Below, piece after piece: positions 1 through 9,984 of a stretch of 31,262 nt of DNA. Made by a program: the position numbers and the translations under genes. Position 1 is the first letter of the stretch. The number at the start of each line of letters is the position of its first letter. Source of the stretch: Sporisorium sorghi (taxonomy: Eukaryota; Basidiomycota; Ustilaginomycetes; Ustilaginales; Ustilaginaceae); the NCBI GenBank assembly GCA_023212695.1, contig JALCCG010000108.1:1-31262 (forward strand), read 5' to 3'. Below the pieces are notes generated by a model, which worked only from the letters and a program-made list of their open reading frames with translations, was not told where the DNA came from and searched no databases.

Positions 1-13
1 AAAAAAAAAAAAA

Positions 14-77
<64 letters not shown>
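1..77. repeat. A-homopolymer tract at window edge
   Basis: A run of A13, one C, then A63. It ends 141 bases before the ATG of the ING-family gene, so it lies in that gene's promoter or leader, but it is also the very edge of the window. It may be a genuine poly(dA) promoter tract or the point where an assembly ran out in a homopolymer. Its true length cannot be judged from here. Confidence 0.9.
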
Positions 78-79
<2 letters not shown>

Positions 80-160
80 GACTTTTCTTCCAGCCGTTCT
101 CTGTTCAATCGCCTCAACAGCAGCGCCACCCTTCGACGACGACGACCAACATCTTCGGCC

Positions 161-181
161 ATGATCCGACTCGACTCGTAA
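161..181 (+). promoter_or_regulatory. Short upstream ORF (6 codons) in the ING-gene leader
   Basis: ATG at 161 opens a six-codon frame (M-I-R-L-D-S) closed by TAA at 179-181. It ends 37 bases before the main ATG at 219. If transcription starts upstream of 161, scanning ribosomes would meet this ORF first, which usually lowers main-ORF translation. The transcription start is unknown, so the role is inferred. Confidence 0.35.
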
Positions 182-218
182 CTTGAAAAGCACAATCCTG
201 ACAAGGGCACCCCCAACA

Positions 219-2429
219 ATGTCGGCTGTAGGCTCGCCTCGCAAACAGGCGCCAGCCTCGCCTAACAAGCGTCTCAAACGTAGAGCCGTCGACCTGGACG
301 ACGCTGCCGGTTCCTCTACCAGCGCAGGCAGAAGCAGGTCCACATCCACCAGCCCCTTCCAGCCCGGCTCTGCCTCTTCTTCCACCACGCCTTCGCCTGT
401 CAAGCGAGCCTCCATCTCCTCTACGTCACGCCGCAACAGCCGCTCAGCTCGCACCTTCCAGATCTCGGACGACTTTGACCACGACCAAGATGCCCCTTAC
501 GACGAAGAGCTCGATGCTGACGGCGAGTATGACGAAGAGTACCTCGGTCAAGATGCTCACCGCCAAGGTGACGATGACGAGGTCGAGGAGGTAGTCGCTC
601 CTCGCGCGTCTAGCTCGACCAGCACCACGACGCCAGCACGTGCAAGACCAAAGCGAAGCAACGCACCCAACGTCTCGTACTATGCCGTCCAGCCACTGCC
701 AAGCTTTTCGGACGACGAGCAGGACGAGCAAGTGACACCCTCAATACGCAGGCGGGGCAGAAAGCCCAAGCCTCTATCCACATCTGACATCGATGTTGAT
801 GTGGACGACGACCAAGATCATCGCGGGCCGGCTCCAGCAAGATCCAGCAGCAGAGGCACCCGGACCAGTACCCCAATGACGTCGAAGCAACTAGCCAAGA
901 CTCCCAGGCGACCTGTCGACCAAGACATCACCGAGCAGAACAAACAAAGCAGCGCCAAGCCCTCAGAACCAGAGCTCTCCGAGGAGGCAAAGCAGCAGGC
1001 CAAGGCCGAAAAGGAAGCGCACGATCTCCAGTCTCGCTGGACCGACGAGTACTTTGAAATTGTCGAACAGCTACCCTTGGAGATGCATCGCACTTTTGCC
1101 CTCATGCGCGAACTCGAAGGTCAGATGCAAAGTCGCGTCGCCACCATGGTCCAAGATATGGCTGCCTACCGCCATGTCAGGATGGAGATGCAGAAGCGCC
1201 TTGACGCCGTTCCCCAGCAGCAGGCGGATACGCACGACGACGATGCTCAAAGCAGCAGTCGCAAGAGTGTACGCGCAGCAAGCGAGGACGAAGCAGAGAC
1301 CTTGCTCGGTGGCCCACAGGATGGTCAGAGGATCGGGCAGTCGTCGGCGCAACACGACGATATCGACGAGATCCAAGTCAGCTTGCTGCACGGCATCCAA
1401 GCGACAAACCTGTTCGACAAAGATGCTCGACGCCAACTGCTGCGCTCCATCTCGATGGCCGCCAACGAGTCGGTCAAAGCCGCCGAAGAGAAGATGGGTC
1501 TCGCAGCCACCGCCTACAATTGGATCGATCGCCACATTCGCCGTCTCGACGCCGACATTTCCAAGCTCGAGAGAAGCATCCTTCTCGGCTTGCGCTCGGG
1601 TACAGAGGAGTCTAGGAACGCAAGAGAGGCGCTCGGGTTGCCCGTCGACGATCTGGCCGAAGACGCTGAAGCAAACGGTGGAGACGAGCAAGCGCGTGCG
1701 GGTGAAGGAATCAGCGCCGAGGCAGAGAGTGCAGCTCTCACCAAAGCCGCTGGCGCCGCGAGGCGGGCTTCTGCCAGTGGTGCTGAGGCGGGCGCGACGG
1801 TTGGTGGCAGAAGGAGCACGAGGACCACGCCCAAGATGGGAGGCCAAGCACGGCTGGCGCCGTCACCTAAAGGTTCCCGGCGTGCGCCTTCTCGCTCTCG
1901 TTCGCGCTCTGCCTCCACCTCCGCCGCCGACAAGACCACAGCAGCCGCTGGTGCATCAGGCAACACCGCCCGAGCAGGACGCCAGAAGACCACCTCGCCC
2001 GTACCCCCCATCGCCAGCACACGAGCTACACGCAAACGCAAACCAAAACCGCTCTCGCCGCAAAAAGGCGGCCGGCGCTCCATCATCACCGCCACCCCGA
2101 CCGTCGTCTCGCCCACCACGCAGCTCCCACGCGCCTCCGGTGGCACCGTAGTCGGGCCCGACACGTCCGAGATGCCCTTCGACCCCACCGAGCCGACCTA
2201 CTGCTACTGCGACCAGATCTCGTTTGACGAGATGGTCGCGTGCGATAACGACGATTGTACGATAGAGTGGTTCCACTATGCGTGTGTCGGGTTGACGAGG
2301 CAGCCCAAGAACGAGTGGTTCTGTCGGTTCTGCGCTCCACCGGGCTGGAAGGGCGAGGGCATGGCCGTGCCCAGCAATGCTAAGCATAAGCCGCCAGGGT
2401 TTAAGAAGGGGGTTGGGATCAAGGCCTAG
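219..2429 (+). CDS. ING-family PHD-finger histone-modification subunit
   Basis: 736-residue protein. An ING-type helical region spans about residues 270-335 and 384-465, split by a charged linker. The C-terminal PHD finger (about 661-706) has the full C4-H-C3 ligand set: C-x-C at YCYC, C-x4-C at CDNDDC, H-x2-C at FHYAC, and C-x2-C at CRFC. The aromatic and acidic residues that read H3K4me3 in ING proteins are present (Tyr at the first Cys pair, [15 protein letters not shown]). A basic tail follows. By family knowledge, such proteins (yeast Yng1, Yng2, Pho23) tether NuA3/NuA4 acetyltransferase or Rpd3L deacetylase to H3K4me3 nucleosomes. Which complex this one joins cannot be told. The first 260 residues are Ser/Arg/Asp-rich and disordered, making it much longer than yeast paralogues. 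The open frame extends to a TTG at 183; the ATG at 219 is the first in-frame Met. Confidence 0.9.
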   Translation: MSAVGSPRKQAPASPNKRLKRRAVDLDDAAGSSTSAGRSRSTSTSPFQPGSASSSTTPSPVKRASISSTSRRNSRSARTFQISDDFDHDQDAPYDEELDADGEYDEEYLGQDAHRQGDDDEVEEVVAPRASSSTSTTTPARARPKRSNAPNVSYYAVQPLPSFSDDEQDEQVTPSIRRRGRKPKPLSTSDIDVDVDDDQDHRGPAPARSSSRGTRTSTPMTSKQLAKTPRRPVDQDITEQNKQSSAKPSEPELSEEAKQQAKAEKEAHDLQSRWTDEYFEIVEQLPLEMHRTFALMRELEGQMQSRVATMVQDMAAYRHVRMEMQKRLDAVPQQQADTHDDDAQSSSRKSVRAASEDEAETLLGGPQDGQRIGQSSAQHDDIDEIQVSLLHGIQATNLFDKDARRQLLRSISMAANESVKAAEEKMGLAATAYNWIDRHIRRLDADISKLERSILLGLRSGTEESRNAREALGLPVDDLAEDAEANGGDEQARAGEGISAEAESAALTKAAGAARRASASGAEAGATVGGRRSTRTTPKMGGQARLAPSPKGSRRAPSRSRSRSASTSAADKTTAAAGASGNTARAGRQKTTSPVPPIASTRATRKRKPKPLSPQKGGRRSIITATPTVVSPTTQLPRASGGTVVGPDTSEMPFDPTEPTYCYCDQISFDEMVACDNDDCTIEWFHYACVGLTRQPKNEWFCRFCAPPGWKGEGMAVPSNAKHKPPGFKKGVGIKA

Positions 2430-2606
2430 CAGCGGGTCTCGTTGATGGCGAGTGTGACGAGTGAATGGCGCATGTCGCGTTACGGAGAGCAATCTCATTC
2501 ACTTTGCTCACAAATTCACACGCGCTCCTCCTTTGTCTAAAAATGAAACTGTCGATTGAGCTTTGAGAGAGAGAAAGAGTTGATGCTGTGCTGTGCTGCA
2601 TCCCAC
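2430..2606. other. Convergent intergenic spacer (177 bp)
   Basis: The ING gene (+) and the trehalose gene (-) end here tail to tail. No gene or stable hairpin was recognised. The 3' UTRs of the two genes probably overlap, given the short spacing. Confidence 0.6.
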
Positions 2607-5600
2607 TCACTCCTCGGCACCCGCTTCGCCCTGCGCCTTCGCCTGGCCCTCGCTCGGCGCGTCCTGCTCCGGATCCGCCAGCCCCGCCATCTCGGCCAAC
2701 GAATCGATAATCCTTTCGCAGCTGTCCACATGCCACTCCGCGAGCGTCTTGCGGTTGTTCGGCCCGATCATGGTCGTATAAATCCCACTCCTGGTCAGCT
2801 TCAGCTTCTTGGGGCTGCCCGTGGGCGTGCCGGCCTTGAGCGGCGCCGGCGGCGAAATGATCAGCGGCTGGTCCATCGGCACGTCGCTCGCGCCAGCCAC
2901 GTCAACCCTCCCCGGCGCGGGCGCAAACGTCCCCTTCTCGCCGCCATCCGCCTCCGGCGAGAACGGCGCCAAGTTGAACAGCGTCCGGAACATGTCTTCG
3001 TCCGTCTTGTCGTCTCCTGCGCAAAACACAAACTCGGCATCCGGATGGTTGTACAGGATCCGCTTGACAATCTCGCCCTTGTTGATCGCCAGAGGTCGGA
3101 CTTCGAGGTTCTTTTTACCGACAAGCACCTCGATCGCCAGCTTGTTCTGCGACGTCAGGTTCTCCAGGTGCGCCTGACACTCTTTTGCTTGGAACGAGCC
3201 AAAATCCGGATCAGCGCCGCGGTAGTGCCACGTAACAGCGCTTTTCTTCTCCTCGATAAAGCTGCCCGCAGTGCGCTCCGTGTAGTACTCGAATACGCTG
3301 CGGATGTCCTTCATCCACGTCATGTCGAGCGTCTCGGTGAGGTTTTTGTACTCGTCCTGCCCGGGCTCCTTGACGAATCCTCCGTGCTCTGCCGAGAAGC
3401 CGATGCCGCGGAAATGGCCCAGATGCTTGCCGAGGAAGCCGGCATCGCGACCAGAGATGATGTAGAACACGTTCCTCTCGTCCCGCGACAGCACCTCGAG
3501 CGCCTTGAGCAGCCTCTCGGACGGCAGCGCCATCTCGGGCACTTTGACAATCGGCGTCAACGTCCCGTCGTAGTCGAGCAGCAACAGCCGCTTCTTGGCG
3601 TTGCGGTACTTGGTCACCATCTCCTTGCGATCCAGCGGCGGCGTGAGGTGCGCAGAGTGCTCGTTGTGCAGCCGCGTCAGCAGCTGCTTCACCAGCCCCG
3701 CCGCCCACGTGTGCGAGGTGTGCATCACCACCTGGTGGTACAGCTGATCGTGCCTCGCGCGCTTCTCCTCATCGGTGAGCCGCAGCGCATAGTCAATCGC
3801 CTTGGCCACGCCAAAGATGTTCCACGGATTCACCTGGATCGCCGAGCGCATGCGGCCCGCAGTGCCCGTGAACTCCGACAGAATGAGCGGGCTCTTGTTG
3901 AAGCGGTTCTGGCAGATGATGTACTCCATCGACGTGGTGTTCATCCCATCACGCACCGACGTGATGAGCGCTAGATCCGCCACCGACAGCAGCGCAAAGT
4001 ACTCGTCCCGGTCGATGATCTGGTGGTAGTGGTGCACGGGCGTAAAGCTGAGCGAGCCAAACTCGCCATTGATGTGCGAGACGAGCTCCGACACCTGCCG
4101 CTCGAGCTTGGGCGAGTCGTTGAGCGCCGGCGCCGTCACCTGAATGAGCACCACCTTGTTGCGCCACTCCGGATACTCGGCCAGGAACTTGTGGAACGCC
4201 TGCAGCTTTTGCACCACTCCGCGCACCACGTCGAGCTTGTCCCTGCCCACCAGGATCTTTTTGCCCTTGTACATCTCTCGAATCGCTTGGATCTTGGGCA
4301 GCACGCCTTCGGACGAGCTGTCTTTGGCAATCTTGACCGAGTCGATGCCGATCGGGTTGTACGTGATGTTGGTGACATGTCCGTTGGCCGACTCGACCGC
4401 GTTCGACGACGCCTCGTAGCCGCAAACGCGGATGCACGACGACAAAAAGTGGCGCGAGTAGCTAAACGCCTGGAAGCACGCCAGATCGGCGCCCAGCATC
4501 CCCTCGAGGATCTCCTTGCGCTTGGGCAGGCAGCGGAACACCTCGCTACTCGGGAAGGGAGCGTGCACAAACAGCCCAATCACGGCATCGGGCACGAGCT
4601 TGCGCAGCATGAGCGGTACCAGCAACAGGTGGTAGTCGTGGATCCACACGAGGTCGCCGGGCTTGTGCTCTTGAGCGATGCGCTTGGCAAACGCCTCGTT
4701 GGCGGCGTAGTACGCATCCCAGCTGTACTCTTCCCAGGCGCGACGCTCCGAGTTGACGTCCTGCCAGAGCAAGTAGTGGAAGAGCGGCCAGAGCGTCGCC
4801 TTGCAGTAGCCTTCGTAGTGTCCGTGTGCGACGTTGTAGTCGAGCCAGACCGGCACGTACTTGATACCGTGCTCCTGGTCGCCGGCGTCGTTCTTGGCGG
4901 CAGAGGCAGCGGAGATGCTGTTGCGCGCGGAAGTGAGAGCGGCGGCGGCAGAGGCGCTCTTGTTCTCGGCCACGCCGTTGGGAAGCGTCGTGGGGTCTCC
5001 GGATCCGATGGGTTCGGCACCATTCATGACGGGCACGGCGACTTTGCCCACCGGCGGCTGGTTGGAGGATTCAGGGTCGACGGGCGCACCGGCAACGGGA
5101 GCCTGCTGCGAACCCCACGCGCTGGCCTTGTCGAGCGAAGCAAGCACCTCTTCGATCTCGCGCTTCTCGACATCCGTCGTCTCGGAAGCATCGTTTCGCT
5201 GGTCGTTGCGCGCCTGCGCGGCAAAGTGAATGTCGCCTGGCCAGCCGATGAAAGTCTGACGGTGGGTGCTGCACAGGCTGCGGATACCACTGTTGAGGGC
5301 CGTGTGGCCGCGTCGTGCGGTGAGCACCCACTGCGGCTGGGGAGGCGCCGTGGGAGGCGAGTCGACAAAGGGGCTGTTGGCGTCGCTGGTGCTGCCCCAC
5401 TGCTTCCACGGCTCCTGGTTGAAGCTGCTGAAGCTGGCATGACTGGCGGTGGACCACATGGAACCTCTGCGTGATCCGACGGGGGTGAAGCGGTCCTCCT
5501 CGGAGCACTCGCTCGTGTCGTCGACGACTTCGGTCATCATCCAAGCCCTACGGCCGGCTTTGCGCTTGGAGCGTTCCTGGTTCTCGCGCAGTCGCGCCTC

Positions 5601-6614
5601 GAAATCCTGACCTTCGAGACCGGTCATGCCGAATCCGGCGGCAAAGGACGACCTGCGCGAGGCGGCGCGGAAGCTGTTCTTGCGCGACACAATCTCCTGC
5701 GTGCCAGCCTGGCGTTGAAGCTCGCGCTGCGCCTCCATCTCGCGCTTTTCGGCCTCTGCGGCGAGCTTGGCCGCCTTGCGCGCACGTGCGGCAGCGGCCA
5801 TGGCGGCGACGCTGGCAGTGGCAGCTATCCTCTCCTCGCGTTGACGTTCAAAGTCGACCTCGGCGAGCGGACGGATCTCGAAAGGGATGTAGTGGCTGAC
5901 GTGGATGATGCGACCGCTGAGGGGCTTTTCGGCATGTCTTGCGTTGAATTCGTCCTCGAGATGCTTGACGACCCTGCGCATATCGTCGAGGGTCTCGAAC
6001 TCGGCCTGTGCGCCGAGATCGCCGGTAGCAGCGGTGCCGAGACCCATGCCGCCGATGCCATCTGGACGCATCGAGATGCTGTTGGGAGGGGCGACCAAGA
6101 CCTCGTCGACGTTTCCTGCCAATGGCGATCGATCCGCACCGGCGCTGGCTTGACCCTTGTTGTCGTTGGTGGTGGTGTTAGAATGGGACCAAGAGGTGGA
6201 GAGAGACGCCGAGATGATGTCTGATTCGGGTTTTTGGCTCTCCCTCTGCAGCTGGGCGTGATTTGCGGCGGGAGGCTGTGCAGAATCAGCATCGGCGGTC
6301 GAGCCGTTTTGCGATGGTGCGGCGCTCTTGAAGTAGTCGACGCTGGAGTGTTGCGATGAGGAGGAAGCAGCACCGGCACCAGCACCAGTTGGAGGCGATG
6401 AAGAGGAAGTGGTGGTGGTGGTGTTGGTGTTGCAAGGCTGAGTTGCTGAGGAGCGATCGACTGAGCTCGAGCTGGACGGGGCGAGCGCAGAGGCTGCCAG
6501 TGCAGGCGGCTCGTCCGAAAAGACGCCTGGGGTGAGAGAGCCGCGACGTTTGAGCGGTGGTGGAGCGCGGCTGCGCTGACTGTGGCGGCTGCTGGTGCTT
6601 GTGCTGCCTGTCAT
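2607..6614 (-). CDS. Trehalose-6-P synthase/phosphatase complex large subunit (Tps2/Tsl1/Tps3 type)
   Basis: 1335 residues. A disordered Ser/Thr-rich N-terminus (1-230) precedes a GT20 trehalose-phosphate-synthase domain (about 234-985) and a HAD-type trehalose-phosphatase domain (about 1008-1300). GT20 landmarks are GRIIHVSHY (about 234), GWPGD (about 457), WIHDYHLL (about 657), HAPFPSSE (about 684) and RDGMN (about 888). Two low-complexity insertions interrupt it, at about 252-445 and 467-580. The sugar-nucleotide loop reads RDKLDVVRG where active Tps1/OtsA has DRLDYIKG, so synthase activity is doubtful. The phosphatase motifs look intact: DYDGT (1015-1019, nucleophile and acid Asp), IISGRD (about 1053) and GDDKTDEDMF (1200-1209). 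It therefore likely dephosphorylates trehalose-6-phosphate and/or scaffolds the complex; trehalose protects against stress. Length and N-terminal extension resemble Tsl1/Tps3, while the phosphatase motifs resemble Tps2. The start is an ATG. A single AGGGG stress-type pentamer sits at about 6630, possibly by chance. Confidence 0.9.
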   Translation of the reverse strand: MTGSTSTSSRHSQRSRAPPPLKRRGSLTPGVFSDEPPALAASALAPSSSSSVDRSSATQPCNTNTTTTTSSSSPPTGAGAGAASSSSQHSSVDYFKSAAPSQNGSTADADSAQPPAANHAQLQRESQKPESDIISASLSTSWSHSNTTTNDNKGQASAGADRSPLAGNVDEVLVAPPNSISMRPDGIGGMGLGTAATGDLGAQAEFETLDDMRRVVKHLEDEFNARHAEKPLSGRIIHVSHYIPFEIRPLAEVDFERQREERIAATASVAAMAAAARARKAAKLAAEAEKREMEAQRELQRQAGTQEIVSRKNSFRAASRRSSFAAGFGMTGLEGQDFEARLRENQERSKRKAGRRAWMMTEVVDDTSECSEEDRFTPVGSRRGSMWSTASHASFSSFNQEPWKQWGSTSDANSPFVDSPPTAPPQPQWVLTARRGHTALNSGIRSLCSTHRQTFIGWPGDIHFAAQARNDQRNDASETTDVEKREIEEVLASLDKASAWGSQQAPVAGAPVDPESSNQPPVGKVAVPVMNGAEPIGSGDPTTLPNGVAENKSASAAAALTSARNSISAASAAKNDAGDQEHGIKYVPVWLDYNVAHGHYEGYCKATLWPLFHYLLWQDVNSERRAWEEYSWDAYYAANEAFAKRIAQEHKPGDLVWIHDYHLLLVPLMLRKLVPDAVIGLFVHAPFPSSEVFRCLPKRKEILEGMLGADLACFQAFSYSRHFLSSCIRVCGYEASSNAVESANGHVTNITYNPIGIDSVKIAKDSSSEGVLPKIQAIREMYKGKKILVGRDKLDVVRGVVQKLQAFHKFLAEYPEWRNKVVLIQVTAPALNDSPKLERQVSELVSHINGEFGSLSFTPVHHYHQIIDRDEYFALLSVADLALITSVRDGMNTTSMEYIICQNRFNKSPLILSEFTGTAGRMRSAIQVNPWNIFGVAKAIDYALRLTDEEKRARHDQLYHQVVMHTSHTWAAGLVKQLLTRLHNEHSAHLTPPLDRKEMVTKYRNAKKRLLLLDYDGTLTPIVKVPEMALPSERLLKALEVLSRDERNVFYIISGRDAGFLGKHLGHFRGIGFSAEHGGFVKEPGQDEYKNLTETLDMTWMKDIRSVFEYYTERTAGSFIEEKKSAVTWHYRGADPDFGSFQAKECQAHLENLTSQNKLAIEVLVGKKNLEVRPLAINKGEIVKRILYNHPDAEFVFCAGDDKTDEDMFRTLFNLAPFSPEADGGEKGTFAPAPGRVDVAGASDVPMDQPLIISPPAPLKAGTPTGSPKKLKLTRSGIYTTMIGPNNRKTLAEWHVDSCERIIDSLAEMAGLADPEQDAPSEGQAKAQGEAGAEE

Positions 6615-7233
6615 CTTGGCGTTGAATCAAAAGGGGCTGCTGACTGAGAAAGTGAAGCCAAGCCGAGTCTAGGCACGGGAGGCTTCCCGAAAGGACAAGA
6701 AAAGTTCGATGATGCGCAGCAGATCGAAGGGCGGATCAGCGAACCAATCTTTGTGATAAATGCGGCGTCTGGATCCGAACAAACGGAGCGTGTGCAGAGG
6801 TGATTCACGGGAATGCTTGCTTGCTTGCAAGCCAGTCAGCCAGCCACCTTTTGCCGATTCGGAGCAATCAGTCAGCGCGTCGTTGTCGTCGTGCAGGTGC
6901 AGGTGCAGGCGCAGCTGTGTTGCTGATGGTCCACACAAGAGTCGATGCGGTTTTGCCAAGAAAAGCGAGCACCTATAGAGAAGAAGACGATGGTGATGGT
7001 TGGAGTTAGGCTTTTTGATGGGTCGATGTCTCCCACTCTCTCGCTGGTCCAAGAGCAAGTTCGGGGAAGGATGAATCTGTAGGAAAAGCTGATTGCTGGT
7101 GTTAGATACCGCGTTGCCAAAGAGCGAGCTGGCTGGTGTGGTGTGTACTTCAGAGACAGCTCTGGTGCCTTTGAATTTCTTCACAGCGGGAGGCGCGGAT
7201 CAGCGAGAACAGATTTATCGCGTGCGCTCGCAA

Positions 7234-7258
7234 CTCTCTCTCTCTCTCTCTCTCTCTC
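7234..7258. repeat. CT dinucleotide microsatellite
   Basis: Twelve and a half uninterrupted CT units (GA on the minus strand), about 620 bases upstream of the trehalose gene ATG. It may lie in that gene's promoter or 5' leader; GA/CT tracts are common in fungal promoters. Confidence 0.9.
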
Positions 7259-7974
7259 GACGCTTTGATCAAGGCGCCGAGCACAGCTTGGCCAAGAGAA
7301 GCAGAGCAGCAGCAATACCAAGTCGTCTTCTGTGAGCTTCTCTGGTTCTTCTCGCTCATCCTCTCACACCATCTCGAGGTGCGGCTGTCTTGACCATCAA
7401 CCTCTTCACGAAGCGTCTCTGCGTTTGAGGCATTTGTCTCTCCATTCTTCTAGTCATTTCGCTCGAGCTGAGAGGCAGTTTCGAAAGGAAAATTCCAAAG
7501 CTTCTTTCTTCTTATCGCGGCGAAATCTCTCTTTCTCTTTGCCTGGCCTCTTTCTGGCGCAGAGTGGAGATTTCTAGCAAAACGAGAGCAGGCGAAATGC
7601 ACTCTGAGAGCAACGCGGCAGCCACACTTTTTTTGCACCGGTTACTGTATGACTGAATCCGTGCATCACACAGTTAGCCTCGCTCTTCCGCCTCGCTCAA
7701 TTGGAGCGAGAGCTAGACGGCACTCTGCTGCCGAAAGAAGACGCCGTGCAACCCACCACCCACAGCTGTCGCTCTTGATTCTTTGCGCTCAGCGTCACAT
7801 GGTCGATCCGTCTCGAAAGGGCAGGGCATCGCACACAGTTGAGCCCACTGCAACGGTTTGACGGGGAGGAAACGAGCTCAGCAAACCTGGATTGCGAATC
7901 GGGACGATGTTAGTACAGATCGGCCAGATCCTTTCTCAGAAATCTGTCAATATACGTCGGATCTCACAGCTTCG

Positions 7975-7995
7975 AAAAAAAAAAAAAAAAAAAAA
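7975..7995. repeat. Poly(A) tract, A21
   Basis: A run of 21 A in intergenic DNA, with no reading frame or poly(A)-tailed retroelement body recognised upstream of it. One of several long A/T homopolymers in the non-coding parts of this window. Confidence 0.9.
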
Positions 7996-8681
7996 TTGGC
8001 GGCTTCTTGGCTTGGCTGCCTCCTCCCTTCCGAACGTCGGAGAACTCTTGCGAGAATGGATCGAAGCGCGAGTTTGCGATTTCATCTGTCAAGATCAAGA
8101 CAAGAGAGCGTGGGCTTCTAGGTGCATGTTCTTCGAGGAAGCTTTCATGTCTGTGCTTGGTGGCCGGTCCCTTTCAAAGAGACGTTGTGTGCTGAGCCCC
8201 GGGCATCTCTGCTTGTTCCTCCTGTCTTTAACGAAGACCGATTGAGCAGGCAGCACGGATTCCTTTGCGAAAACACGTACGAGCGAGCGAGAGAGAATGA
8301 CAGAGAGACGTTCTTCATCTAGCGGTCATACCTGAGTGGCTGGACTCGAGCCAAGATGGCGACGCTTCTCTCGAAACACGCTAGAACCACGATTCATTCT
8401 ACGAGTCGACTTGCGTTCGCCGATTTGGCCGGCACACATCGGTCGATTCCCCTCGCTTGCTCGCTGCATGAGACGAACACTAGTTTTGATCAACAGGCGG
8501 GGCAAAGTTGTGTTCCAGTCTAAAAGCGCAGATCGACAGCGTTCACTTCGGATGTCTTTCCCCATACCGTTTGGCTCACCCCGCAAAAAGTCAGTCTAGG
8601 CGAGATGCACGTCGAAGTTGGACAAGTGCCAGACACTAAACCACTTCCTCCCTACAGGGTGCCGTTGTACGTGAGCATGTG

Positions 8682-8723
8682 TTGCTTGCTTTGCTTGCTT
8701 TGCTTGCTTTGCTTGCTTTGCTT
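8682..8723. repeat. 9-bp minisatellite, unit TTGCTTGCT
   Basis: Four perfect head-to-tail copies of TTGCTTGCT (8682-8717) plus a partial copy. Read in frame it gives Leu-Cys-Leu on plus or Lys-Gln-Ala on minus. I consider these incidental, as no convincing gene covers it. Confidence 0.85.
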
Positions 8724-9592
8724 TCTCCTTCGAGACCAGTTCGGCTGTCTGGGGCCCAAGGCAGCCTGCTTGCGCCGCCGCCGACGGCAGTCTCGCTTCC
8801 ACAACGACGTTCAGATATCCTCTTCTTTCACGCTCCCCCGCAGATCTTGTTCTCGAGCCGGTACACACAGGGCTCGCTTCGATGCTGTCCCCTGAGTTCA
8901 TGATTCCATGTTGATCGGATCCTGGCATCTTTACAGCGTCCAAGTGTGCCAAGCATCCGATACGCTGGCTGGCTGTCCGTATGCAGGTCGAGAGCGCACA
9001 ATGATTCGACATGCAGCCCAATAGTCGGCGTGGCTTGGAGAGCATGGGCCCTCGGTTGCCATCGTCAAAGAATAAGAAGCCTCTGCACCGCCGCAGGATC
9101 AGCAGGAAGCGTGGGGAACAATGCGGTTCGCGAGAGCAGCTGTTGCGAGCATGACCCGAACACGTCTTCCCCCCTATGCATGGATCCTGTGACTTCACTT
9201 GGACCCTTGGACTTCACTCGAGGCAGGCCCTTGATGATCAGCACTCGCTCGCTCCCGAGCATGTCTCGAAAGCGATTTCCCCCTACAATTGTGTCTCGCT
9301 CAACTCCGATGCATTAGCGTCAGACTCTGTCCCCGCTTCTGGAGCTGGTTCCAAGGTTCTTGTATCCCCGTTGTGTGGGCCGTCTCATTTGTTCAGCTCC
9401 TTGACGGCCACACCCCTTGAGGTCTTCGACAATGTCATTTGTGCAAAGTTTCACCTCATGCATGTGTGCTTTATGCAAGGGCAGCGGGACAAGTCGATGG
9501 ACAATGACGGTCGATCCCGCATGACCTCGCAGAAGCACAGCTTGCGGTGCTACCGTTCCGGCTCACCAAGAGCTACGATCTTGTGCGATCTT

Positions 9593-9630
9593 GACAGCTT
9601 CTGAGCCTAACGACAGCTTCTGAGCCTAAC
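9593..9630. repeat. Tandem 19-bp duplication
   Basis: GACAGCTTCTGAGCCTAAC occurs twice back to back (9593-9611 and 9612-9630). It ends 33 bases before the TATA box of the GMC gene, so the duplication may double a cis-element in that promoter. No factor site was recognised. Confidence 0.85.
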
Positions 9631-9663
9631 TCACCAAGACGCCGCCTGAGAAGCTTTTGAAGC

Positions 9664-9670
9664 TATAAAA
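9664..9670 (+). promoter_or_regulatory. TATA box of the GMC oxidoreductase gene
   Basis: TATAAAA in the context CTATAAAAGG, a near-ideal TATA element on the coding strand, 315 bases upstream of the GMC ATG. Transcription would be expected to start roughly 30 or more bases downstream, giving a leader that contains the poly-C tract. A strong TATA suggests a regulated rather than housekeeping gene. Confidence 0.65.
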
Positions 9671-9698
9671 GGTTGCTTTCGTCGCCGCCCTAGTTTGC

Positions 9699-9763
9699 AT
9701 GAGAAGCTTCCCAGTCCTCCCATCATCGTCACTTTCCCCTCACTCCTCCTTCATTCCCACATC

Positions 9764-9828
<65 letters not shown>

Positions 9829-9965
9829 ACTCCATCTGGAACTTGGCGCGAGTACCACGAGTGCCGCTCGTCCGGTCACTGCCTTGCCCGGAATCCTTCA
9901 TTGGACTTCTTGTCAATACCTCCCTCTGCAGTCGCCACGCCTTCGCACCCTTACCCCCGCACTGA
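9699..9965 (+). promoter_or_regulatory. Upstream ORF encoding a polyproline run (88 codons)
   Basis: The first ATG after the TATA box (9699) opens an 88-codon frame that runs through the poly-C tract, giving two proline runs split by one Ser. It stops at 9963-9965, 19 bases before the GMC ATG, in a different frame. If the mRNA start lies upstream of 9699 it would be translated first, and polyproline is a known cause of ribosome stalling relieved by eIF5A. If the start lies downstream, the frame is meaningless. No homology was recognised. Confidence 0.3.
9767..9828. repeat. Poly-C tract C31-T-C30
   Basis: 62 bases of C interrupted once by T at 9798. It lies between the TATA box and the start codon of the GMC gene, so it is probably in the 5' leader. 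The G-rich complementary strand can form G-quadruplexes and the C strand i-motifs. Such tracts are length-unstable and error-prone in sequencing, so the exact count may differ. Confidence 0.9.
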
Positions 9966-9984
9966 CCTCTTTCGATCCAACACC

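Larger units (their letters stand above)
6615..9660. other. Long gene-poor intergenic region
   Basis: About 3 kb between the trehalose gene start (-) and the TATA box of the GMC gene (+), so it holds two divergent promoters. I see a CT microsatellite, an A21 tract, a 9-bp minisatellite and a 19-bp duplication, each listed separately. Open frames here have odd composition (Arg/Ser/Cys-rich), resemble no family I recognise and are mutually overlapping. No tRNA with paired A and B boxes was found. A small unrecognised secreted-protein gene or ncRNA cannot be excluded. Confidence 0.6.

Noticed and set aside
4023..5474. 483-codon plus-strand frame across the trehalose gene
   Set aside because: Shadow of a strongly supported minus-strand gene, with no recognisable domain.
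8330..8420. tRNA-like segment GTCATACCTGAGTGGCTGG
   Set aside because: It superficially resembles a Ser/Leu tRNA 5' half, but there is no B box (GGTTCGA) at the right distance and no acceptor stem pairing.
8682..8723. CRISPR-like array
   Set aside because: Contiguous 9-bp units without spacers, in a eukaryotic chromosome; a simple minisatellite.
8596..9198. 200-codon minus-strand frame in the gene-poor interval
   Set aside because: Composition is irregular, it runs through a 9-bp minisatellite, it overlaps competing frames on plus, and no domain or signal peptide is evident. Transcription data could revive it.
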